From: JAKOQB01 sp050258235
GTDB taxonomy: Bacteria > Pseudomonadota > Gammaproteobacteria > Burkholderiales > Burkholderiaceae_F
DNA length: 9,424 nucleotides
Direction: 5' to 3'
Assembly (NCBI GenBank): GCA_050258235.1
Contig: JBLMYK010000153.1
Span: 1-9,424 of the forward strand
A model generated the notes under the pieces. That model ran no database searches. It saw only the letters and a list, made by a program, of their open reading frames with translations, and was not told where the DNA came from. Below are positions 1 through 6,344 of this stretch, in pieces (position 1 is the first letter of the stretch; each line of letters begins with the position of its first letter). The translations under genes were made by a program, and so were the position numbers.

Positions 1-742
1 CCGATTCGGGCAGCACGCCCACGCCGACCGCGGCCTCGATCATCCGGCACGCGGCTTCGAAATTGCCGACGTGGATGCGCAGCTTGATGCGCCGGTGCAG
101 CGCGTCGCAGATCTGCTGCAGGAAGGCGTGGATCGCGCTTGCCTCGTGCAGGCCGACGTGGTCGAGATCGAGCGTGTCCGCAAACTCGACCTGCTTTGCG
201 CCGGCGAGCGGATGGCCGCGCGGGACGACCAGCACCAGGCGGTCGCGGCGATACGGAATCACCTCGAGGTTCTCTGTGCGAACGCTGCCGGCGGCGATGC
301 CGATGTCGGTCTGGCCTTCGCTGACCGCGCGCACGATGTCGTGGCTGAGGCGCTCGCGCAGGTCGATGTTCACGTCGGGATGGGTCAGCAGGTACTTGTG
401 CAGCACCGGCGGCAGGAACTCGCCGAGCGCGGTCGTGTTGGCGAACACGCGCAGATGGCCCTTGATCCCCTTTGCGTACTCCTGCAGATCGGCGCGCAGG
501 TGTTCGAGCTGCGCCAGCACCTGCCGCGCGTGGAAGACGAAGGCCTGGCCGGGCGGCGTCAGGGTCACGCCCTGACTGGTTCGGTACAAGAGCTTGGTGC
601 CGATGCCTTCCTCGAGGTTCTTGATGCGCGTGCTGGCTGCCGGCACCGACAGGTGCGCGGCCTCCGCGCCGCGGGTCAGGCTGTTGCATTCGGCAACCCG
701 CACCATCAGGCGCAGATCGACCAGATCGAAGTGCAGGGACAT
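1..742 (-). CDS. LysR-type transcriptional regulator, 3' end cut by window edge
   Basis: The first 247 residues of a LysR-family regulator are visible and no stop is reached; the family is usually about 300 residues, so roughly 50 C-terminal residues lie outside. Residues 4-63 form the winged helix-turn-helix (AECNSLTRGAEAAHLSVPAA, then STRIKNLEEGIGTKLLYR and a TLTPPG turn). A linker helix rich in Leu/Gln follows at about 64-92. The effector-binding domain starts near GHLRVFANTT and includes DIGIAAG and LVLVVPRGHPLA. The ATG at 742-740 is the natural family start (MSLHFDLVDLRLM), although no good ribosome binding site precedes it. It lies 12 bp behind the RraA-like gene on the same strand, so the two are probably co-transcribed. 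LysR proteins bind DNA as tetramers and respond to a small ligand; the ligand here is unknown. Family assignment is secure, target genes are inference. Confidence 0.95.
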   Translation of the reverse strand, partial: MSLHFDLVDLRLMVRVAECNSLTRGAEAAHLSVPAASTRIKNLEEGIGTKLLYRTSQGVTLTPPGQAFVFHARQVLAQLEHLRADLQEYAKGIKGHLRVFANTTALGEFLPPVLHKYLLTHPDVNIDLRERLSHDIVRAVSEGQTDIGIAAGSVRTENLEVIPYRRDRLVLVVPRGHPLAGAKQVEFADTLDLDHVGLHEASAIHAFLQQICDALHRRIKLRIHVGNFEAACRMIEAAVGVGVLPES

Positions 743-754
743 CGCGCCGGCGCG

Positions 755-1477
755 CTAACGCTCGCCCGATTCGCGCGTCGCCTCGTAGCGGGCCTTTGCT
801 TCCGCGTTCGGCGGATAAAGCCCCGGCAGCGGCACGCCGCGCTCGACCTCCTGCATGATCCAGTTCTCGAGACGTTCCTGTTCCGGCGCAACCTGCAGCA
901 CGTGATCGAGCAGCGCCGCGGGAATCAGCACCGCGCCGTCGTCGTCGACGACCACGACGTCATCCGGGAACACCGCCACTCCGCCGCAGCCGATCGGCTC
1001 CTGCCAGTTGACGAAGGTGAGCCCGGCGACCGAAGGCGGCGCCGCCACGCCGCGCGACCACACCGGCAGTCCGGTCGCCAGCACGCCGGCGACGTCGCGC
1101 AGCGCGCCGTCGGTGACCAGCGCGGCCACGCCGCGCTTGCGCCTGCGCGCGCCCAGGATGTCGCCGAAGATGCCGGCGTCGGTCACGCCCATCGCGTCGG
1201 CCACCACGATGCAGCCCGGGGGCATTGCCTCGATCGCCGCGCGCGTGGAGATCGGCTTCGCCCACGACTCCGGCGTGGCGAGGTCCTCGCGCGCCGGAAC
1301 GAAGCGCAGCGTGAAGGCCCGTCCGACGAGGCGCGGCTGCCCGCTGCGCAGCGGCTTCGTGGCGCGCATCCACACGTTGCGCAGGCCCTTCTTCAGCAGG
1401 ACCGTGGTCAGGGTGGCGGTGGAAACGCGCGACAACGTCGCGACGATGTCGCGTCCGGCGGGGGCAGCTTGGCTCAT
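755..1477 (-). CDS. RraA-like / HMG-CHA aldolase-family protein
   Basis: A 240-residue member of the RraA/dimethylmenaquinone-methyltransferase-like fold. The core GCIVVADAMG, AGIFGDILG, VAALVTDGALRD is typical. It keeps the metal and substrate signature D-X20-R-D exactly (Asp106, Arg127, Asp128, counted from the ATG at 1477). In the HMG/CHA aldolases this motif supports divalent-metal aldol cleavage and oxaloacetate decarboxylation; true RNase E inhibitors share the fold. The name 'ribonuclease activity regulator RraA' often given to such genes is therefore probably misleading, and a small-molecule lyase or decarboxylase is more likely. Compared with short RraA proteins of about 160 residues, it has a longer N-terminus and a C-terminal extension (about 200-240, ending in charged residues). 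An upstream in-frame ATG at 1537 would run through the stem-loop at 1511-1532; ATG 1477 is preferred on alignment, but its Shine-Dalgarno is weak. It is followed 12 bp later by the LysR gene. The substrate is unknown. Confidence 0.88.
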   Translation of the reverse strand: MSQAAPAGRDIVATLSRVSTATLTTVLLKKGLRNVWMRATKPLRSGQPRLVGRAFTLRFVPAREDLATPESWAKPISTRAAIEAMPPGCIVVADAMGVTDAGIFGDILGARRRKRGVAALVTDGALRDVAGVLATGLPVWSRGVAAPPSVAGLTFVNWQEPIGCGGVAVFPDDVVVVDDDGAVLIPAALLDHVLQVAPEQERLENWIMQEVERGVPLPGLYPPNAEAKARYEATRESGER

Positions 1478-1510
1478 TCGGCGAACATCCAGGGGTGGAG
1501 AACGCCGAGC

Positions 1511-1532
1511 CTGCCACGTTTTGCCGTGGCAG
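1511..1532 (-). terminator. Stem-loop between ytfE and RraA-like gene
   Basis: CTGCCACG at 1511-1518 and CGTGGCAG at 1525-1532 form a perfect 8-bp stem with a 6-nt loop (TTTTGC on the plus strand). It starts 20 nt after the ytfE stop codon and ends 33 nt before the chosen start of the RraA-like gene. No run of T follows on the minus strand, so it is not a textbook intrinsic terminator. It may attenuate, protect the 3' end of the ytfE message, or separate two transcription units. The stem is seen directly; the function is inference. Confidence 0.5.
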
Positions 1533-1552
1533 ATCAACTGCGGCGCGCGGCC

Positions 1553-2248
1553 TTAGAAATCCGGCTGGCCGAACTGCGGAAACAGCACGTTGTTTTCGAG
1601 ATGGATGTGCTGCATCACGTCGTCGACCAGCTTGCGCGTTCCCGCGTACAGCGCGATCCAGCTGGTGCAGGCGTCGGCCGGCGGCACGTGGCCGCGGGTC
1701 AACGTCTCTAGGCGGCGCAGGCGCTCGCCGTGCTCCACGTGCTCGTGCTGCATCATCGCGATCGGATGCACGATCATCGGCGTGCCGCCGGCGCGCATCA
1801 TCGGAAACAGCACCTGTTCTTCCTTCTGCATGTGCGCGTCGAGCTCGGCGGCGATGTTCCGCAGCATCGCGGCCAGGCCGCGCGGAACGTCCGGATGTCC
1901 CTGGTGGACCGCCTCGACGCGCTGCGCCAGCTCGATCAGCTCGGGCAGTTCGCGCCGGTGCGTGTCGTGATAGCGGGTCAGGATGTGATCGATCAGCGTG
2001 CGTGCCTCGGTCGGCGCCGTGTCGCTGCCCGCGTCGAGTCCGTGCAGCGCACGTTCGATTTCATTCACGTCCAGCCCGCGTTCCTTGGCCGCCGCGCGCA
2101 GCGTGTCGGCGCCACCGCAGCAGAAGTCGAGGCCGTAGCGGCGGAACACCGCGGACGCGCCGGACAGCTGGCGGGCAATCTGGCCCAGGGGAAGGTCGCT
2201 CAGTCTTCGGCTCGTGGCCTGGGAGACGGGAGATGTGACAGTGTTCAT
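1553..2248 (-). CDS. ytfE: Iron-sulfur cluster repair di-iron protein (YtfE/ScdA/NorA, RIC family)
   Basis: A 231-residue protein of the RIC family, which restores Fe-S clusters damaged by nitric oxide or peroxide in the cytoplasm. The N-terminal ScdA_N domain (about 15-70) carries the family's cysteine pair in FRRYGLDFCCGG (Cys43, Cys44). The C-terminal hemerythrin-like four-helix bundle carries the di-iron ligands: His88 in LIDHIL, His139 and Glu143 in AHMQKEEQVLFP, His168 in MMQHEH, and His214 and Glu218 in QHIHLENNVLFP. All expected ligands are present, and the length is close to the 220-224 residues of E. coli YtfE and S. aureus ScdA. The ATG at 2248 is chosen because AGGAG lies 5 nt upstream (2254-2258); an upstream in-frame ATG at 2329 would add 27 residues without family support. 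It is divergent from trpB2. Expression in response to nitric oxide or low oxygen is usual for the family, but I find no convincing NsrR or NorR site. Confidence 0.95.
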   Translation of the reverse strand: MNTVTSPVSQATSRRLSDLPLGQIARQLSGASAVFRRYGLDFCCGGADTLRAAAKERGLDVNEIERALHGLDAGSDTAPTEARTLIDHILTRYHDTHRRELPELIELAQRVEAVHQGHPDVPRGLAAMLRNIAAELDAHMQKEEQVLFPMMRAGGTPMIVHPIAMMQHEHVEHGERLRRLETLTRGHVPPADACTSWIALYAGTRKLVDDVMQHIHLENNVLFPQFGQPDF

Positions 2249-2491
2249 CTTTGCTCCTGCATCGGTCGGTTCGATCAGATCGGGTGCAGCGTGCCCGCCT
2301 CGGATCGCCGTGCAAATGTGCTGGATCAAAAACGGCCGGAGGGGTTACCTCGGAAGTAAGAGGTGCGCGACGGAACCCATGGGGTAAGCGGGGCCTGTTA
2401 ACGTGACTTTCTGCCGCGTCACGGCGTCGCTATAGTCAATGGACGTCGCGGACCCGTGCTGCCGACTGCGGCGCGACGCTCGGAGGAGAAC
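2249..2491. promoter_or_regulatory. Divergent control region between ytfE and trpB2
   Basis: This 243-bp gap must hold the promoters of two divergent genes. Seen directly: CGATC-A-GATCG at 2272-2282 in the presumed ytfE leader; a 15-bp near-palindrome TTACCTCGGAAGTAA at 2345-2359 with one mismatched pair; and CGTGAC-N10-GTCACG at 2402-2423. On the minus strand TTGATCCAGCACAT (2319-2332) has one perfect FNR-type half (TTGAT), but its second half is poor. AGGAG at 2254-2258 serves ytfE, and GGAGGAG at 2482-2488 serves trpB2. No binding protein can be assigned. Confidence 0.55.
2402..2436 (+). promoter_or_regulatory. Candidate trpB2 promoter with overlapping 6-bp inverted repeat
   Basis: TATAGT at 2431-2436 is a good -10 match, 55 nt before the trpB2 ATG. 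With 17-bp spacing, the -35 position is TTTCTG (2408-2413), a poor match that would suggest activator dependence. The inverted repeat CGTGAC (2402-2407) and GTCACG (2418-2423) brackets this -35 position, which is where a repressor or class II activator would sit. The sequence elements are seen; the promoter call is inference. Confidence 0.4.
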
Positions 2492-3862
2492 ATGACGGAC
2501 AGCATCAAGTACACGCTCGACGAAAAGCGCATCCCGAAGCGCTGGTACAACCTGATGGCCGACCTGCCGTCGCCGCCGCCGCCGGTGCTGCATCCCGGGA
2601 CGCTGAAGCCGGTGGGACCGGACGATCTGGCGCCGCTGTTTCCGATGTCGCTGATCATGCAGGAGGTGGCGACGGAGCGCGAGATCGATATCCCGGAGCC
2701 GGTGCGCGAGGTCTACAAGCAATGGCGCGTGACGCCGCTGTACCGCGCGCGGCGGCTGGAAAGAGCGCTGCAGACGCCGGCACGCATCTACTACAAGTAC
2801 GAAGGGGTCAGCCCGGCCGGCAGCCACAAGCCGAACACCGCGGTCGCGCAGGCGTTCTACAACAAGGAAGCCGGCGTGAAGAAGATCACCACCGAAACCG
2901 GCGCCGGGCAATGGGGGTCGGCGCTCGCCTTCGCCGGAGCCGTGTTCGACATCGAGGTGCAGGTCTTCATGGTGCGCGTGTCGTACAACCAGAAGCCGTA
3001 CCGGCGCGCGCTGATGGAGACCTACGGCGCGAAGTGCGTGGCCAGCCCGTCGATGGAGACGAACTACGGGCGCAGCGTGCTCGCCAAGTCGCCCGACAAC
3101 AACGGCAGTCTCGGCATCGCGATCTCCGAGGCGGTCGAGATCGCGGCCAGCCGCGACGACACCAAGTATGCGCTGGGCTCCGTGCTCAACCACGTGCTGC
3201 TGCACCAGACGGTGATCGGGCAGGAGGCGATCGCGCAGCTCGAGATCGCGAACGACTATCCGGATGTGATCGTCGGATGCACCGGCGGCGGGTCGAACTT
3301 CGCCGGCATCGTGTTTCCGTTCCTCGGCGCGCACCTGCGCGGCGGCCGGAAGGTGCGCATCGTCGCCGTCGAGCCTTCCGCCTGTCCGAGCCTGACGCGC
3401 GGCCGATACGCGTACGACTTCGGCGACACCGGCCACATGACGCCGCTGGCGAAGATGCACACGCTCGGGTCGACTTTCATTCCGCCGGGATTCCACGCCG
3501 GCGGCTTGCGCTACCACGGCATGGCGCCGCTCGTATCCCACATCAAGGAACTCGGCCTGATCGAGGCGCGCGCCTACCACCAGACGCAGTGCTTCGAAGC
3601 GGGCGTCTTCTTCGCGCGCCACGAGGGCATCGTCCCCGCGCCGGAAGCGAATCACGCGGTCAAGGGCGCTATCGACGAGGCGCTACGCTGCCGCGAGGAA
3701 GGCAAGAGCCGCGCGATCCTGTTCAACCTGTGCGGTCACGGGCATTTCGACATGCAGGCCTACATGGACTACTTCGCCGGCAAGCTCGCCGACCAGGACT
3801 ACGACGAACGCGAACTGGCGATGGCGCTGGCCGGCCTGCCCAGCGTACCCGAGCCGGCGTAG
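2492..3862 (+). CDS. trpB2: TrpB2-type tryptophan synthase beta chain (TrpB-like PLP enzyme)
   Basis: A 456-residue PLP-dependent enzyme of the TrpB2 branch, which is longer than canonical TrpB (about 400) through extra N-terminal sequence. Catalytic features: the PLP lysine Lys113 in GSHKPNTA; Glu135 in TETGAGQWG, equivalent to the acid that helps close the indole ring; the phosphate-binding loop GCTGGGSNF (262-270); and the C-terminal NLCGHGHFD (412-420) near the PLP pyridine ring. The family makes tryptophan from indole and a serine donor. Archaeal TrpB2 enzymes have been reported to prefer O-phosphoserine and not to form a stable complex with TrpA. No trpA, trpF or other trp gene lies in the window, so it is an orphan copy, possibly for indole salvage or another beta-replacement. 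The ATG at 2492 follows GGAGGAG (2482-2488) closely; an in-frame ATG at 2456 adds 12 unrelated residues and is rejected. The CAP-domain gene follows 22 bp later. Confidence 0.95.
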   Translation: MTDSIKYTLDEKRIPKRWYNLMADLPSPPPPVLHPGTLKPVGPDDLAPLFPMSLIMQEVATEREIDIPEPVREVYKQWRVTPLYRARRLERALQTPARIYYKYEGVSPAGSHKPNTAVAQAFYNKEAGVKKITTETGAGQWGSALAFAGAVFDIEVQVFMVRVSYNQKPYRRALMETYGAKCVASPSMETNYGRSVLAKSPDNNGSLGIAISEAVEIAASRDDTKYALGSVLNHVLLHQTVIGQEAIAQLEIANDYPDVIVGCTGGGSNFAGIVFPFLGAHLRGGRKVRIVAVEPSACPSLTRGRYAYDFGDTGHMTPLAKMHTLGSTFIPPGFHAGGLRYHGMAPLVSHIKELGLIEARAYHQTQCFEAGVFFARHEGIVPAPEANHAVKGAIDEALRCREEGKSRAILFNLCGHGHFDMQAYMDYFAGKLADQDYDERELAMALAGLPSVPEPA

Positions 3863-3884
3863 CGCGTCGCCGGGCCGGGCGGGG

Positions 3885-5126
3885 ATGCGCGCCAGCGGAA
3901 GATTGCCGTGCGCGGCGCTGTGGTTTGCGTCGGCGTCTGCCCTTGCACAGACGGTCACCTATGACGGGGGAACCGGCGTCCTGAGCATTCCCGCCGTGCA
4001 GGTCGGAGCCGCGACGTACGTGAACGTCACGTTGCGCAACATAGGCAACTACGTGTTCGCGCTGCAGACCGCGTCGGAGCAGGTTCCGCCGGCGCCGGCG
4101 AGCGTCGCCTACGATCCGGCCACCGGCATCCTGTCGGTTCCGACAGTTGCCGTCGGCACGCTGACCTACATCGACGTCACGCTGCGCAATGTCGGCAACT
4201 ACACCTTCAACCTGCTGACGGCGACAGAGCAGCCGCCGACAGGTCCGCTGACGGCGCCGGTGAATCCGATCGACACCGCGAGCCGCAGCGAGGTCATCGC
4301 GCGCTGGTACGACACCTACGTCGACAACACGCCGTTCTCGTGGACCGGGAACGTTGCCGGCTGCGTGGCAGGCGACACGCCGACCGCATTCAAGCTCGCT
4401 GTGCTCAAGCGCCTGAACTACTACCGCGCGATGGCAGGGCTGCCGGGCAACCTGCTGCTCGACCTGACCTTCTCGGCCAAGGCGCAACAGGCCGCGCTGA
4501 TGATGGATGCAGCCGACAGCTTGAGCCATTTCCCGTCGACCGGCTGGCCTTGCTACAGCGCCGACGGGGCGGAGGCAGCCGGCAGGTCGAATCTCGCGTA
4601 CTCGACGTTCCCGCGCAGCGTATCGATCCTCGATGGCTACATCAGCGATCGCGGCGGAAACAACTTCGCAGTCGGCCATCGGCGCTGGATCCTGTATTCG
4701 CGCCTGGCGACCGTCGGCAGCGGAGACGCGCCGCAAGCCAATGCGCTGTGGGTGCTCGGGTCCGGGACCACGGGCGCGGCTGCGGCCAGGATCGGCGTGC
4801 CCTGGCCGCCGTCGGGCTTCTTCCCACGACCCTTGCAGGGACCCGGCGACCGGTTCTCGTATTCGTGTCCCGGGGCCGATTTCTCCATCGCGACCGTCAC
4901 GATGCGCGGCGACATCGGCCAGGCGATCGCGACGCGCACCGAAAGCCGCACGGACAATGGCTACGGGGACAACACGCTCGTCTGGTCGGTAGACATGACG
5001 GCATCGCCGGCGAGTGGTTGGGATCGCGGCATCGCCGATACCGCGGTCAGCATCGACATCGCCGGCATAGCCAACTGCGCTGCGGGCGCCACCGCAAGCT
5101 ACGCGGTGACTTTTATCACGCCCTAG
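3885..5126 (+). CDS. Secreted CAP/SCP-domain protein with two N-terminal repeats
   Basis: A 413-residue exported protein. Residues 1-22 look like a Sec signal peptide with a cleavage site after SASALA. Two copies of a 43-residue repeat follow (24-66 and 74-116), then a Pro/Thr-rich linker. The region from about 130 to 290 resembles the cysteine-rich secretory/antigen 5/PR-1 (CAP) fold: RLNYYRAMAGLP, then KAQQAALMM, then LSHFP with His215, Glu230 in GAEAAGRSNLA, and GHRRWIL with His265. These fit the CAP cavity His/Glu/His residues. The last 120 residues (GDRFSYSCPG to ITP) look like a beta-rich C-terminal domain that I do not recognise. Four mature cysteines (160, 223, 328, 398) could form two disulfides. 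CAP proteins are secreted and often bind lipids or cell-wall partners; the role here is unknown. The start is set by the signal peptide; only a G-rich stretch precedes it. It sits 22 bp behind trpB2 and converges on the propeller gene, stop to stop, with a 6-bp gap. Confidence 0.85.
   Translation: MRASGRLPCAALWFASASALAQTVTYDGGTGVLSIPAVQVGAATYVNVTLRNIGNYVFALQTASEQVPPAPASVAYDPATGILSVPTVAVGTLTYIDVTLRNVGNYTFNLLTATEQPPTGPLTAPVNPIDTASRSEVIARWYDTYVDNTPFSWTGNVAGCVAGDTPTAFKLAVLKRLNYYRAMAGLPGNLLLDLTFSAKAQQAALMMDAADSLSHFPSTGWPCYSADGAEAAGRSNLAYSTFPRSVSILDGYISDRGGNNFAVGHRRWILYSRLATVGSGDAPQANALWVLGSGTTGAAAARIGVPWPPSGFFPRPLQGPGDRFSYSCPGADFSIATVTMRGDIGQAIATRTESRTDNGYGDNTLVWSVDMTASPASGWDRGIADTAVSIDIAGIANCAAGATASYAVTFITP
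3954..4232 (+). repeat. Tandem 43-residue coding repeat (150-nt period) in the CAP protein
   Basis: Codons 24-66 (3954-4082) and 74-116 (4104-4232) encode two copies with 27 of 43 identical residues. Shared anchors are YD..TG.LS.P, V.VG..TY, VTLRN.GNY.F and TA.EQ. They are joined by a short Pro/Ala linker (VPPAPAS). The pattern of alternating hydrophobic residues suggests small beta-rich modules, each ending near a GNY turn. DNA identity is lower than protein identity, so the duplication is old and held at the protein level. I cannot name the family. Confidence 0.8.
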
Positions 5127-5132
5127 TCGAGT

Positions 5133-6269
5133 TCAGCGCAGGTTGCCGGTGTGGCCGAGGGAATAGCGGCCAGGCTGCGGCCACACCGTCAGGCCGTGCG
5201 GCTCCTTCGGCGACGAGATCGTCGCCAGCAGCGCGCCGGTAGTCGTGTCGAACACGTAGATGACGTCGTCGTAGCGGCCCGACAGCCACAGCGTCTTGCC
5301 GTCCGCGCTGACGTTGCCCATGTCGGGGCTGCCACCCCCGGGAATCGGCCAGGTCTTCTCGACCTTGCGCGTGGCGAAGTCGATCACCGCCACGCTGCCC
5401 TTGCCGTGCGGGGGACCCCACACCTTGTTCGAGCCGCGATTGGCGACGTACAGCTTCTTGCCGTCGCGGCTCGGATACAGGCCGTGCGTGCCGACCCCGG
5501 TTGCGATGAAGCCGATCTTGGTGAACGAATCGCCGTCGATCAGGTGCACGCCGTCGGACTTCATGTCCGCGACGAAGAACACCTTGCCGTCGGGCGACAC
5601 GCGGATGTCCTGCGGCATGCGTCCCTTGCCGAGCGACAGGTAACCCGCCACCTTGCGGTTCGGCAGGTCGATCTTCGCCAGGCCAGCGCCGAACTCGCAG
5701 GTGAAGATCACGTACTTGCCGTCGATCGAGAAGTCCGCGTGATTGATGCCGGGGCACTGCGGCACGGAGATCGAATACTGCATCGCCATCGTGTGCGGGT
5801 CGCGGAAGTCGAGCCGCTTCCTTGATTCGGCCACCACGATCGCCGATGCGCCGTCGGGCGTGAAGTACATGTTGTACGGATCGTCGACCACGATGTTCTT
5901 GCCCGGCTTGCCGGTCTTCGGATCGATCGGCGTCAGCGTGCCATCGGTGCGGCCTTCCGCATTGTTGGTCACCCACAGGGTCTGCAGATCCCACGACGGA
6001 ACGATGTGCTGCGGATTGATACCCGCCTTGAAGCGGTCGACCACCTTCATCGTTGCGGGGTCGATCACCGTCACGTCGTTCGACTGCCGGTTCGGCACGT
6101 AGATGCGCGCCAGGTGGCCGGCGACGGCGGGGCTGAGCTTGCCGGCGGTGGTCTCGCTGTACAGATTGTGCGGGTCGGGCGTCGGCGGCATCTGCGCCGC
6201 GACCGGGACGGACGCTGCGCCCAGCGCGCAGAAGGCAATGAACGGCAGGCGGATACGCAGATTCTTCAT
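5133..6269 (-). CDS. Exported YVTN-type seven-bladed beta-propeller protein
   Basis: A 378-residue protein. Residues 1-26 are a signal peptide (MKNLRIRLPF, then a hydrophobic core ending VPVAAQ), which sets the start at 6269; an in-frame ATG at 6323 adds an unrelated leader. The mature part is a series of about 44-residue blades with the YVTN hallmarks: ARIYVPNRQSNDVTVID, LWVTNNAEG, FTPDGASAIVVAES, VSPDGKVFFVAD, SRDGKKLYVANRGSN and SADGKTLWLSGRYDD. Seven blade-start positions align: His88, Asn133, His177, Asp221, His262, Met317, His358. This places polar or metal-liking side chains at equivalent points around the axis. Cys172 and Cys191 could form a disulfide. Relatives include YncE and the heme d1 propellers (NirF, cytochrome cd1), but I see no specific d1 signature. 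It lies 75 bp after the creatininase-family gene and probably shares its transcript. The function is unknown; a periplasmic location is well supported. Confidence 0.88.
   Translation of the reverse strand: MKNLRIRLPFIAFCALGAASVPVAAQMPPTPDPHNLYSETTAGKLSPAVAGHLARIYVPNRQSNDVTVIDPATMKVVDRFKAGINPQHIVPSWDLQTLWVTNNAEGRTDGTLTPIDPKTGKPGKNIVVDDPYNMYFTPDGASAIVVAESRKRLDFRDPHTMAMQYSISVPQCPGINHADFSIDGKYVIFTCEFGAGLAKIDLPNRKVAGYLSLGKGRMPQDIRVSPDGKVFFVADMKSDGVHLIDGDSFTKIGFIATGVGTHGLYPSRDGKKLYVANRGSNKVWGPPHGKGSVAVIDFATRKVEKTWPIPGGGSPDMGNVSADGKTLWLSGRYDDVIYVFDTTTGALLATISSPKEPHGLTVWPQPGRYSLGHTGNLR
5147..5188. repeat. 11-bp perfect inverted repeat at the convergent gene ends
   Basis: CGGTGTGGCCG (5147-5157) and CGGCCACACCG (5178-5188) are perfect complements separated by 20 nt. 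The element lies inside the last codons of the propeller gene (TVWPQP and GHTG) and begins 20 nt past the CAP gene stop. It could fold in the CAP message and slow or end transcription. There is no T-run on either side, so a classical terminator call is not justified. Confidence 0.5.
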
Positions 6270-6344
6270 TTCGTGTCGTTGACCTCGGGAGGGATGAAGC
6301 GCCGCGCTTTGCGGGTGCGGCAAGCATGATCTGGTGACGCGCGG

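Noticed and set aside
71..1711. A 546-codon open frame on the plus strand
   Set aside because: It runs antisense through the LysR, RraA-like and part of the ytfE genes and across their gaps, has no domain I recognise, and is very Arg/Ala/His-rich. This is the usual shadow of GC-rich coding DNA.
2319..2332. FNR/DNR-type box upstream of ytfE (TTGATCCAGCACAT on the minus strand)
   Set aside because: Only the first half-site matches; the second half matches poorly, and no -10 box lies at the distance a class II site needs.
2249..2400. NorR/sigma-54 or NsrR control of ytfE
   Set aside because: I looked for GG-N10-GC promoter elements and for GGT-N7-ACC or NsrR palindromes. Near matches have wrong spacing (for example GGT-N10-ACC), so no call is made.
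2345..3655. A 436-codon open frame on the minus strand
   Set aside because: It is antisense to trpB2, with Arg/His-rich low-complexity composition and no motif. The TrpB2 reading on the other strand has full catalytic motifs.
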